This document shows, piece after piece, positions 7,731-15,392 of a stretch of DNA of 32,166 bases (position 1 is its first letter; each line of letters begins with the position of its first letter). The notes beneath the pieces were generated by a model. It saw only the letters and a program-made list of their open reading frames with translations. It was not told the DNA's origin and did not search any database. Source of the DNA: Acidimicrobiaceae bacterium (GTDB lineage: Bacteria > Actinomycetota > Acidimicrobiia > Acidimicrobiales > Palsa-688); the NCBI GenBank assembly GCA_003166025.1, contig PMWT01000128.1, positions 3,133 to 35,298 of the forward strand. Direction: 5' to 3'. The translations under genes and the position numbers were made by a program.

Positions 7731-7853
7731 GGGGGCCAGCGTACCGTCGGGCCTGCGATAGCCGCCCGGGAAGGCTCCGCCGTTGCGGCCGTTCCCTGCC
7801 GTGCCTTGCCCGCCTTGGCGCGGGCCATGCCCGGCTCCTGGCCGACGCAGCGT

Positions 7854-7859
7854 TAAGCT
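7854..7859 (+). promoter_or_regulatory. Candidate -10 box for ppgK (leaderless)
   Basis: TAAGCT is followed by six bases and then the GTG start. The absence of a Shine-Dalgarno sequence supports a leaderless transcript. Confidence 0.45.
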
Positions 7860-7865
7860 CTCAGC

Positions 7866-8639
7866 GTGCCCAACCTCGGCTTCGGGATCGACATAGGCGG
7901 CTCCGGCATAAAGGGCGCCGTCGTAGACGTCGAGACAGGCCTTCTGACTACTGAGCGGCTCAAGCTCCCGACCCCGCAGCCATCGGTGCCTGATGCGGTG
8001 GCCAAGGTAGTGGTCGAGCTCGTCCAGCACTTCGGGTGGCAAGGCCCGCTCGGCTGCACCTTCCCTGCCGTCGTCCAAAACGGGGTCGCCCGTACGGCCG
8101 CCAACGTCGACCAGAGCTGGATCGGGACCAACATCGAAGCCGTCATGGGCACGGCCACGGGCCTCCCGGTTACCGCCGTCAACGACGCGGATGCCGCCGG
8201 GGTGGCAGAGGTCAAGTGGGGAGCGGCTAAGGATGTCGAAGGCCTGGTGATCATGGTCACCCTCGGGACCGGCATCGGCACCGCCCTGTTTTACAACGGC
8301 ACCCTCATACCGAACAGCGAGCTGGGCCATATCGAGCTGGATGGCGGCGACTATGAGCCCAAGGCCTCCGGAGCGGCGCGCGAGCGGGAACAGCTCAGCT
8401 GGGAGAAATGGGCTAGACGCCTTCAGCGCTACTTCTCCGCACTGGAGTTCCTCCTGCGCCCAACCCTGTTCGTCGTGGGGGGAGGCGTGAGCCGACGCTC
8501 GGAGAAGTTCCTGCCCTTGTTGGTGCTCGACGCCCGGATTGTCCCCGCCAAGTTCCAGAACGAGGCCGGCATCGCCGGCGTCGCTTTCATGGCGGCCGAG
8601 GCGGCCGCCACCCGGTCCAAGGCGTCCCAGCGGGCCTAG
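7866..8639 (+). CDS. ppgK: Polyphosphate glucokinase
   Basis: Phosphorylates glucose to glucose-6-phosphate using inorganic polyphosphate (or ATP), typical of actinobacteria. The 257-residue ROK-type kinase has the phosphate loop [11 protein letters not shown] at 7-17, the catalytic base Asp107 in [11 protein letters not shown], the adenosine/phosphate motif [11 protein letters not shown] and the glucose-binding [18 protein letters not shown]. The C-terminal half includes [17 protein letters not shown]. Length and motifs match PpgK rather than an ATP-only ROK glucokinase. It starts at GTG 7866. Glucose released by the beta-glucosidase at 29788 would be a natural substrate, though that gene is 22 kb away. 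It converges on the ABC exporter. Confidence 0.95.
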   Translation: MPNLGFGIDIGGSGIKGAVVDVETGLLTTERLKLPTPQPSVPDAVAKVVVELVQHFGWQGPLGCTFPAVVQNGVARTAANVDQSWIGTNIEAVMGTATGLPVTAVNDADAAGVAEVKWGAAKDVEGLVIMVTLGTGIGTALFYNGTLIPNSELGHIELDGGDYEPKASGAAREREQLSWEKWARRLQRYFSALEFLLRPTLFVVGGGVSRRSEKFLPLLVLDARIVPAKFQNEAGIAGVAFMAAEAAATRSKASQRA

Positions 8640-8660
8640 ACAAGCACCTCCCACCGTCGC

Positions 8661-8692
8661 GGGCCTTTAGGAGGGTGGGCCTTTAGGAGGGT
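8661..8692. repeat. Two tandem 16-bp repeats between convergent genes
   Basis: GGGCCTTTAGGAGGGT occurs twice without a gap. Each copy completes a GGTGGG that can pair with CTCCCACC at 8648-8655, so the repeat offers two alternative hairpins in the space between ppgK and the ABC exporter. It may be a terminator or a recent slippage duplication. Confidence 0.85.
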
Positions 8693-8714
8693 GGGGCCGC
8701 GGCATTGAGGCAGG

Positions 8715-10664
8715 TCAGCCCGGTGACGTCTGTGGGCGTTCCTCGGCCATGACGTCTTCGACCGGGCCCAGCTCTTCTTCGCCAGTGGCTTGCTCGGCGA
8801 ACTGGGTGTTGTAGAGCTCGGCGTACAGCCCGCCGGCTAGCAGAAGCTCGGTATGGCGGCCGCGCTCAACGATGTGGCCGGCGTCTACGACGAGGATCTG
8901 GTCAGCGTCGCGCACCGTGGACAGGCGGTGGGCGATCACGATCGACGTGCGACCGGCCAGGACCTTCTTCAGCGCCCTCTGCACGGCCACCTCGGACTCC
9001 GAGTCGAGGTGCGCCGTGGCCTCGTCGAGCACGACGATGTCGGGGGCTTTTAGGAGCAGGCGGGCGATGGCGACGCGCTGTTTCTCCCCTCCGGACAACC
9101 GGTAGCCCCTGTCCCCCACCAGGGTGTCGAGGCCGTCCGGTAGCGAGTTGACCATGTCCAGGATCTGGGCGTCCCGCAGGGCTTCGATGAGGTCGGCCTC
9201 GGAGGCTTCGTGGCGCGCATAGAGCAGATTTGCCCTTATGGTGTCGTGGAAGAGATGGGCGTCCTGGGTGACCACGCCCACCACCGACTGCAACGAGCTC
9301 AGCGTGACGTCTCGCACGTCGTAGCCGTTTATGCGCACCGCCCCGCTTTTGACGTCGTAAAGGCGCGCGGCCAGGTGGCTTATGGTCGTCTTGCCCGCTC
9401 CGGACGGTCCCACCAGAGCCACGAGCTCGCCGGGCTCGGCCACAAAGCAGACATCGAAAAGTATCTGCTGACCCCCTGTGCGTTCCATCACCGCCACGGA
9501 CTCGAGCGACGCCAGCGACACCTCCTCGGGCCGGGGGTAGCGAAAATCGACGTGCTCGAAGCTCACCTCAGCCGGGCCGCGCTCCAGAGCGACGGCGTCT
9601 GGCTTCTCGTCGATCATCGGCGGGAGGTCGAGCACTTCGAAAACCCGGTCGAAGGACACCAGCGCCGTCATCACATCGACCTGCACGTTGGACAGCGACG
9701 TGAGGGGCCCATAGAGCCGGGTCAGGTATAGGGTCATCGCCACTAGCGTGCCCAGCGACAGCTCCTTGTGGACCACCAGGAAGCCACCGAAGCCGTAGAC
9801 CAGAGCCGTCGCCAACGAGGCGGTGAGTATGAGCCCGGTGAAGAAAATCCGGCCGTACATGGCCGTAGTGACGCCGATGTCGCGTACCCGCCCCGTGCGG
9901 TCGCGGAAAACGTCGGCCTCGTAATGGGGTTTGCCGAAAATCTTGACCAACAGGGCGCCGGCCACATTGAACCGCTCGCTCATCATGGCGTTCATTTCCG
10001 CGTTGAGCGAGTAAGCCTCGCGCGTGATAGCTGCCAGGCGCCGGCCGACCCAGCGAGCGGGAAAAATGAACACCGGCAACATGAGCAGGGCCAGGACCGT
10101 TATTTTCCAGCTCAATATAAACATGGCCAGAAGGGTGACGCCCACGCTGATGGCGTTGCCTATGACCGAGTTGAAGGTGTCCGTGAAGGCCTGTTGGGCG
10201 CCAAGCACGTCGTTGTTGAGCCGGGAGATCAAGGCCCCGGTCTGGGTGCGGGTGAAAAAGGCGATGGGCATGCGCTGGATGTGGTTGAACACCCGGTTCC
10301 GCATGTCGAATATGAGGCTCTCCCCCACCCGGGACGAGATCCAGCGCTCCCACAACCCCAGCATGGCGTCGAAGACGGCCAGGGCACCGATGGCGAACGC
10401 CAGCCACAGCACTACGCCCGTGGTTGGGCGGTGGCCGGTCAGCTCATTGATGATGGCCCTGGTGAGGAGAGGGTTTGCCGCACCGACCAGGGCGTCGATG
10501 ATGATGAGGACCAGGAACACCGCCAGCATCCTGCGGTAGGGGCGGGCGAAGGAGAAGACCCGCCGGACCGTCCCCTTGGGCAACTTGTGGCCCGTGACCT
10601 TGCGGTCCTGGCGCATCGAGCGCATGACGCCCCAACCGGCTCCCCCCATGCCCGAGTGCATCAT
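8715..10664 (-). CDS. ABC-type multidrug/lipid exporter, fused membrane and ATPase half-transporter
   Basis: A 649-residue half-transporter that should work as a dimer in the cytoplasmic membrane. An N-terminal basic region (1-45) is followed by six predicted transmembrane helices over about 47-330, then the nucleotide-binding domain. The A-loop is at FRYP (about 376), Walker A GPSGAGKTT at 419-427, the signature LSGGEKQR at 523-530, Walker B IVVLDEAT at 544-550 and the H-loop His579 in IAHRLS. About 17 extra residues (VSLASLESVAVMERTGG) lie between the A-loop and Walker A. The substrate is unknown; MsbA/LmrA-type exporters of lipids or drugs are the nearest analogues. Its ATG overlaps the stop codon of a small upstream ORF, suggesting coupled translation. 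Confidence 0.93.
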   Translation of the reverse strand: MMHSGMGGAGWGVMRSMRQDRKVTGHKLPKGTVRRVFSFARPYRRMLAVFLVLIIIDALVGAANPLLTRAIINELTGHRPTTGVVLWLAFAIGALAVFDAMLGLWERWISSRVGESLIFDMRNRVFNHIQRMPIAFFTRTQTGALISRLNNDVLGAQQAFTDTFNSVIGNAISVGVTLLAMFILSWKITVLALLMLPVFIFPARWVGRRLAAITREAYSLNAEMNAMMSERFNVAGALLVKIFGKPHYEADVFRDRTGRVRDIGVTTAMYGRIFFTGLILTASLATALVYGFGGFLVVHKELSLGTLVAMTLYLTRLYGPLTSLSNVQVDVMTALVSFDRVFEVLDLPPMIDEKPDAVALERGPAEVSFEHVDFRYPRPEEVSLASLESVAVMERTGGQQILFDVCFVAEPGELVALVGPSGAGKTTISHLAARLYDVKSGAVRINGYDVRDVTLSSLQSVVGVVTQDAHLFHDTIRANLLYARHEASEADLIEALRDAQILDMVNSLPDGLDTLVGDRGYRLSGGEKQRVAIARLLLKAPDIVVLDEATAHLDSESEVAVQRALKKVLAGRTSIVIAHRLSTVRDADQILVVDAGHIVERGRHTELLLAGGLYAELYNTQFAEQATGEEELGPVEDVMAEERPQTSPG

Positions 10665-10903
10665 AAGCCCACTTTGTCACGATCGCGGCCGCGAGCGGGC
10701 GAGATATGTGCCCGACGCCCGACGCCTTCAGTCCCCGGCGGGCCGCCCGTGGCCGCTATGACCTGCCAGTACCACCGATAGCTGTCCTTGGGGACGCGCC
10801 GGCCCGTGGAGTTGTCCAAGCGGACCAGGAGATCGGTCAAACCCCCGGGGCCCGTCTCCCACCCCACCGACGGCACTTCCCGCTCGGGCCGTCGCACCGT
10901 CAT
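10661..10903 (-). CDS. Small ORF translationally coupled to the ABC exporter
   Basis: An 80-residue candidate gene. Its TGA overlaps the exporter ATG in an ATGA junction. The sequence reads like real protein, with PSVGWETGPGGLTDLLVRLD then a STGRRVPKDSYRWYWQVIA segment, and it has no low-complexity character until the basic C-terminus. ATG 10903 lies too close to AGGGGG; GTG 10897, nine bases after that purine run, is the better start and would give 78 residues. I recognise no domain. Its position suggests a regulatory or accessory role for the exporter. The frame stays open further upstream through the divergent promoter and into the antisense of the solute-binding protein, which I do not count. 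Confidence 0.5.
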   Translation of the reverse strand: MTVRRPEREVPSVGWETGPGGLTDLLVRLDNSTGRRVPKDSYRWYWQVIAATGGPPGTEGVGRRAHISPARGRDRDKVGL

Positions 10904-11048
10904 GCGCCCCCTGAGCTGCCGTCCCTGGCCGGAGCGCCACCGCCTGGATGCGCCAGCAGCCGGCGTCTCGGGCCTCGCGCGCTGGGCCGTGCTGGCCATG
11001 CCCGCCCGGCGCGGCCCGCGGACAATTGGAGGCCCGGGGCTGCTAAAA

Positions 11049-12836
11049 ATGTGGGCCGTGGGGGCCGTCCGCAGGTGGATATTGGCCTCAGGAGGCCTTG
11101 TGGCCGTCCTACTGGGCTTGACGGGCTGTGGGGCCGTGAGCAGCGCCGCGGCGCACAGCACCACCACGACCGTCCCGGCTACGACCACCACTCCGCCGCG
11201 TCCAACGACGACCACGCCGGCCCCTGGAGCTTCGTCATTGACGGTTGAACCGGCCATCGAACCCCGCCTGACCGACGATTTCAACCCTTTCGACACCGCC
11301 AGCGTCCTCGGCCGGATGGGCGTGCCTTCATTTATCTACGAGCCCCTTATCGAGTTCAACGAGTTGCAGGTCGAGCAGTACTACCCCTGGCTGGCGGAGT
11401 CCTGGGCGCTCAGCACCAGCGGTCAGACGATAACCTTCAACCTTCGCCCGGGGGTGACCTGGGACGACGGCTCCCCGTTTTCGGCCACCGACGTGGCGTA
11501 TACCTTCAACCTCGTAAAAGCTAACCCTGGCCTCGGTTATGACCTACCCATCGTTTCTGCCATAGCCACGAGCCCCATGACTTTCACCCTAACCCTGAGC
11601 CAACCAGGTTACTCGCTGTTATACAAAATCGCCCAGGTCCCCATAGTCAAAAACGGTTATGCGGGCGACGTCGCGCCCCGCAGTTATGTCGACACGCACC
11701 CCGATGGCACCGGGCCTTACTACCTGGCCCACCCCGGCGACGCCAGTCCCGGGCGCGTCGTGCTCACGGGCCGCCCGAACTACTGGCAGCCGGACGAGCC
11801 TGCCATCGGCCAACTCGTGTTCCCCGCTTTTTCGAGCAGTAAGGCGGTTGTTTCCGCCTTGAGGACGGGTACCATCGACTGGGCGGGCAATTTCATGCCC
11901 GATGTGGCCAAGGACTATGTAGAAAAGAACCAGGCGTACGACCATTTCTGGGCTCCGCCCATCGACTGCATCGCCCTCGAGGTCAACCTGTCCCGGTCCC
12001 CCCTCGACAGGCTCGCGGTACGCAAAGCCATCAGCGCCGCCATCGATCGCGACGCCATCTCGAAGGCGACCGAAGGCGGCAATGCCCCGCCCGCCATCAG
12101 CAGTACCGGGATGATCGTGCCCACCGACAGCCAGTACCTGAGCGCAGCCGCCGCCGGTGACCTTCACGGCACTGCCGACCCCGCCCTCGTGGACGGCATC
12201 ATGGAAGGCGCCGGCTACCAGCGGGACGGGCTGGGCTACTGGTCCGACCGGGCCGGAGCGGAAGTGGCCTTCACCGTACAGGCCACCGCCGGCTCCCCGT
12301 TGGCTGGCGCCGCCGTTCTTATTTCCCGCCAGCTCCAGGCCGCCGGGTTCGACACCGTGGCCATTGTCAGCCCGGCCCGCCAGCTGGCCACCGATTTGCG
12401 CAAGGGCGATTTCGACGCCGCCGTGCTGACCAGCGCCAGTGGGCCCAGTCCTTACTACATGTACGAGAACTGGCTCGACCCGTCCCTCCTGGTGAAGGGC
12501 AAGGCCGAGGGCGGCGATTACGTGCGCCTCAGCACGGCCACCGACCGCAGCACGGCCACCGACCGCAGCACGGCCGCCGCCGTCGCCGCCGACCTCGACG
12601 ACTACACGGACAACCCGTCCGACTCCACTCAGGCGGCCGGCGCCATCCAGGCCCTGGGTCATATCGTCTCCGAGCAGGTCCCGGTGGTGCCCATCATGTA
12701 CGGGGTGGCGTGGGCCGAGTTCAGCACCCGTCACGCCGGCGGCTGGCCCAATGGCCAGGACAACTACGAACCGGCCACACCGGCGGCGCCGTTCGCCGAG
12801 TACACCGTGCTCCAGCTGGGCCCGGCATCGAGCTGA
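11049..12836 (+). CDS. ABC transporter solute-binding lipoprotein, family 5
   Basis: The extracellular binding component of a peptide, nickel or oligosaccharide importer (SBP_bac_5), 595 residues from ATG 11049. The leader RRWILASGGLVAVLLGLTGC ends at lipid-modified Cys27. A Thr/Pro-rich linker (about 30-65) tethers the protein to the membrane. Family signatures are YEPLIEFNE, YPWLAESWALSTSGQTITFNLRPGVTWDDGSPFSATDVAYTFN (in sections) and DRLAVRKAISAAIDRDAIS. A six-residue repeat STATDR near the C-terminus is encoded by an 18-bp tandem repeat. The frame is open back to 10788, but the lipoprotein signal fixes the functional start. GGAGG at 11028 is rather far away (16 bases). No permease or ATPase gene is adjacent, so its partners lie elsewhere or it acts as an orphan receptor. 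Confidence 0.92.
   Translation: MWAVGAVRRWILASGGLVAVLLGLTGCGAVSSAAAHSTTTTVPATTTTPPRPTTTTPAPGASSLTVEPAIEPRLTDDFNPFDTASVLGRMGVPSFIYEPLIEFNELQVEQYYPWLAESWALSTSGQTITFNLRPGVTWDDGSPFSATDVAYTFNLVKANPGLGYDLPIVSAIATSPMTFTLTLSQPGYSLLYKIAQVPIVKNGYAGDVAPRSYVDTHPDGTGPYYLAHPGDASPGRVVLTGRPNYWQPDEPAIGQLVFPAFSSSKAVVSALRTGTIDWAGNFMPDVAKDYVEKNQAYDHFWAPPIDCIALEVNLSRSPLDRLAVRKAISAAIDRDAISKATEGGNAPPAISSTGMIVPTDSQYLSAAAAGDLHGTADPALVDGIMEGAGYQRDGLGYWSDRAGAEVAFTVQATAGSPLAGAAVLISRQLQAAGFDTVAIVSPARQLATDLRKGDFDAAVLTSASGPSPYYMYENWLDPSLLVKGKAEGGDYVRLSTATDRSTATDRSTAAAVAADLDDYTDNPSDSTQAAGAIQALGHIVSEQVPVVPIMYGVAWAEFSTRHAGGWPNGQDNYEPATPAAPFAEYTVLQLGPASS
12531..12575. repeat. 18-bp in-frame tandem repeat (2.5 copies)
   Basis: AGCACGGCCACCGACCGC is repeated twice exactly, followed by a half copy. 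It encodes Ser-Thr-Ala-Thr-Asp-Arg units on the solute-binding protein surface. Copy-number change would keep the frame. Confidence 0.9.
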
Positions 12837-12968
12837 CGCCTGGTGGAGCCCCGCCGGTCCATGCGCCGCGACCGCTCAGGGTTTTAGGCGAAGGTCCGAT
12901 TTAATGTATGAGAGCCGGGGCACGGGAAGCTAGGTCCGCGCCATGAACGCTTAGGGAGCACAGCCGCG

Positions 12969-14363
12969 ATGCCCGAAACCGAAGACACTGCGCCGGAGCC
13001 GTCCTGGCCCCAACCAAACGCGCCGGTGGGCTGGGGCGACGCCGCCGGACCTCCGGCTGCCCCCTCCCATCCGCTGTGGCCGGCCCCTGCTCAGACCTGG
13101 CCCCCGTCTCCTTCGCCCACGGCCCAGCCTTCCTCGCCGCTGGCGGCTCCGCCGCCGTCGTACGGCCCCCCGCCCGAGCCGGAGCCGTCCCGCTCCCGCC
13201 GGGTGCCCTGGGTCGTGGCGCTTGTCGCGGTCATCGTCATCGCTGGTGGGGCCGGCGCCGGGGTCACGCTGGCGGTGACCAACAGGTCCACGAGCCCCTC
13301 CGGCTCCCGGCTCCCCACGGCCATCCTCAAGGGCCCGCCCGGCTCTAACCTCAACGTCTCCTCCATCGCCGCCCGCGTCGAGCCGGCCACCGTCGACATC
13401 ACCGCCAACGGGTCGGCCGGTGGTGACGAGGGGACGGGCATGATCATCACTGCCTCGGGCACGGTGCTGACCAACAACCACGTCATCGACGGCTCCATGA
13501 CGCTCAAAGCCCAGGTCGACGGCTCGGGCAGGTCCTACACGGCCACGGTCTTGGGCACGGACGCCACCGACGACATCGCCCTGCTCCAGTTGCAGGGCGG
13601 ATCCGGCTTCAAGACGGTGACGATCGGTGATTCCAGCGCCATCAAAGTGGGCGACCCGGTGGTGGCAATAGGCAATGCCCTGGCCCTGCCGGGCCAGGAG
13701 ACGGTGACAAGCGGCCTGATCTCCGCCATGAACCGCTCTATCAACGTGAGCAACCCGAGCACGGGGCAAACCGAGAGCCTGAGCAAAATGTTCCAGACGT
13801 CGGCGCCCATAAACCCGGGCAATTCCGGAGGCCCACTCGTCGACGCGGCCGGCGACGTCATCGGCATGAACACCGCCGAGGCGTCGACCACCAGCTCAGG
13901 CGAGAGCGCCTCCAACGTCGGTTTCGCCATACCCATAGACAAGGCCATGGCAATTGCCCGCCTCGTTTACGCCGGCAAGGCGAGCACCACCGTCCAGATC
14001 GGGCCGCATGCCATTATGGGCGTGGAGGTGACCTCGGTGGCCTGCGCCGAAGGCCAGGACGGCTGCACCGGCCTTGGGTCCACTTCGACCATCTTCGGTA
14101 GCGCGCCCTCGACCTACCACGCCCCCACCGGCAACGGCGCCGTCATCCTCGATGTGGTCAGCGGGGCACCGGCGGAAAAGGCCGGGCTGGCCGCCGGCGA
14201 CGTCATCGTGGGGGTGGACGGGCACACGGTCGGCTCGCCCACCGCGCTCACGGGCCGGATGGCCGTGTACAAGGTGGGCCAGAAGGTGACCATCGCCTGG
14301 CTAGGCGTCAACGGCCAGCGCCACTCCTCGTCGCTGATGCTCATCCAGGGCCCTAACCTTTGA
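12969..14363 (+). CDS. Membrane-anchored HtrA/DegP-type serine protease with PDZ domain
   Basis: An extracytoplasmic quality-control protease of family S1C, 464 residues. Residues 1-75 are Pro/Ala-rich and cytoplasmic. A single transmembrane helix spans about 79-103 (VPWVVALVAVIVIAGGAGAGV). The trypsin-like domain has His171 in TNNHVID, Asp202 in DATDDIALLQL and Ser286 in NPGNSGGPL. A PDZ domain follows at about 345-455 with GAVILDVVSGAPAEKAGLAAGDVIVGVDG. The start ATG 12969 has GGGAG about a dozen bases upstream. The architecture matches mycobacterial HtrA/PepD-like proteases. A possible -10 (TAATGT near 12902) lies in the 132-bp upstream gap. Neighbouring genes give no partner; it probably responds to envelope stress. 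Confidence 0.95.
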   Translation: MPETEDTAPEPSWPQPNAPVGWGDAAGPPAAPSHPLWPAPAQTWPPSPSPTAQPSSPLAAPPPSYGPPPEPEPSRSRRVPWVVALVAVIVIAGGAGAGVTLAVTNRSTSPSGSRLPTAILKGPPGSNLNVSSIAARVEPATVDITANGSAGGDEGTGMIITASGTVLTNNHVIDGSMTLKAQVDGSGRSYTATVLGTDATDDIALLQLQGGSGFKTVTIGDSSAIKVGDPVVAIGNALALPGQETVTSGLISAMNRSINVSNPSTGQTESLSKMFQTSAPINPGNSGGPLVDAAGDVIGMNTAEASTTSSGESASNVGFAIPIDKAMAIARLVYAGKASTTVQIGPHAIMGVEVTSVACAEGQDGCTGLGSTSTIFGSAPSTYHAPTGNGAVILDVVSGAPAEKAGLAAGDVIVGVDGHTVGSPTALTGRMAVYKVGQKVTIAWLGVNGQRHSSSLMLIQGPNL

Positions 14364-14412
14364 CCCTGGACGCTGTGGGGCCTGAAAGGTCCACAACTGG
14401 AGGAGGACGCAA

Positions 14413-15381
14413 GTGGAGTACACGAGGTTAGGTTCGACCGGTCTCGAGGTTTCGAGGATCTGCCTGGGCTGCATGAGCTTCGGAGAGCCGCAGAGGGGCG
14501 GCCACTCCTGGAGCCTGGACGAGGACGCGGCCGGGCCCATCATCCGCCAGGCCCTTGATGCGGGCATCAACTTCTTCGACACGGCCAACGTTTACTCGGA
14601 CGGCAGCAGCGAGGAGATCGTCGGCAAGGTCCTCGGGGAACACGCCCACCGGGACGAGATCGTGCTGGCGACAAAAGTCAACGGCCGTATGCACCCCGGC
14701 CCTAACGGCGCCGGTCTGTCGCGCAAAGCCATACTGTCCGAGATCGACAACAGCCTGCGCCGGCTGGGCGTGGACTATGTCGACCTCTACCAGATCCACC
14801 GATTTGACCACAGCACCCCGGTGGAAGAGACGGTGGAAGCTCTGGACGACGTCGTGCGCTCGGGCAAGGCCCGCTATGTCGGCGCCTCGTCGATGTACGC
14901 CTGGGAGTTTTCCAAAATGCTCCATGCCGCCGAGCGCCACGGGTGGGCCCGCTTCGTCTCTATGCAGGACCATTACAACCTCGCCTACCGGGAAGAGGAA
15001 AGAGAAATGCTGCCCCTGTGCGCCGACCAGGGGATCGGTGTGGTCCCTTGGAGCCCGCTGGCCCGGGGCCGGCTGACAAGGGACTGGGACACGGCCACGG
15101 CCCGTAGCGAGACCGACGAGTTTGGGAAGCGCCTGTACCGCGACAGCGACCGCCACATCGTCGAGGCGGTGGCGAAGGTGGCTGAGGCCCGTTCCCTAAG
15201 CCGGGCTCAGGTAGCGCTGGCCTGGCTGTTGAGCAAACCGGTCGTGAGCGCCCCCATAGTCGGCGTCACCCGGTCCGCACAACTGGCCGACCTCGTGGGA
15301 GCACTGTCCGTCGAGCTCAGTGCCGAGGAGGTCAGCTCACTGGAGGAGCCCTACGAGCCCCATCCCGTGGCCGGTCACTGA
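14413..15381 (+). CDS. Aldo/keto reductase (second of three)
   Basis: A 322-residue NAD(P)H-dependent TIM-barrel oxidoreductase. The tetrad is Asp56 (NFFDTANVYS), Tyr61, Lys88 (LATKVNG) and His129 (YQIHRFD). SMQDHYNLAYREEEREMLP and VPWSPLARGRLTRDW are typical of the YajO-like group. GTG 14413 has AGGAGG at 14401-14406 with six-base spacing. It starts 49 bp after htrA and may share its transcript. It is a likely paralogue of the gene at 5725. The substrate is unknown. It converges on tnaA with only 11 bp between the stop codons. Confidence 0.94.
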   Translation: MEYTRLGSTGLEVSRICLGCMSFGEPQRGGHSWSLDEDAAGPIIRQALDAGINFFDTANVYSDGSSEEIVGKVLGEHAHRDEIVLATKVNGRMHPGPNGAGLSRKAILSEIDNSLRRLGVDYVDLYQIHRFDHSTPVEETVEALDDVVRSGKARYVGASSMYAWEFSKMLHAAERHGWARFVSMQDHYNLAYREEEREMLPLCADQGIGVVPWSPLARGRLTRDWDTATARSETDEFGKRLYRDSDRHIVEAVAKVAEARSLSRAQVALAWLLSKPVVSAPIVGVTRSAQLADLVGALSVELSAEEVSSLEEPYEPHPVAGH

Positions 15382-15392
15382 GGGGGCCGCCC

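Noticed and set aside
7731-8654. Open N-terminal extension of msrB
   Set aside because: Antisense to ppgK; MsrB similarity begins right after GTG 7730 and gives a normal-length protein.
10788-11048. 87-residue N-terminal extension of the solute-binding protein
   Set aside because: It would bury the lipoprotein signal peptide that begins at ATG 11049 and overlaps the divergent small ORF.
11619-12734. 371-codon open frame on the minus strand
   Set aside because: Antisense to the solute-binding protein; Gly/Val/Arg-rich shadow without family features.
14373-14394. Possible hairpin after htrA
   Set aside because: Only five good base pairs with internal mismatches, and it lies beside the next gene's ribosome binding site.
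5725-15381. Two similar aldo/keto reductases as a sign of a mobile or duplicated segment
   Set aside because: They are clearly diverged paralogues in different contexts; no flanking repeats, transposase or integrase are present.
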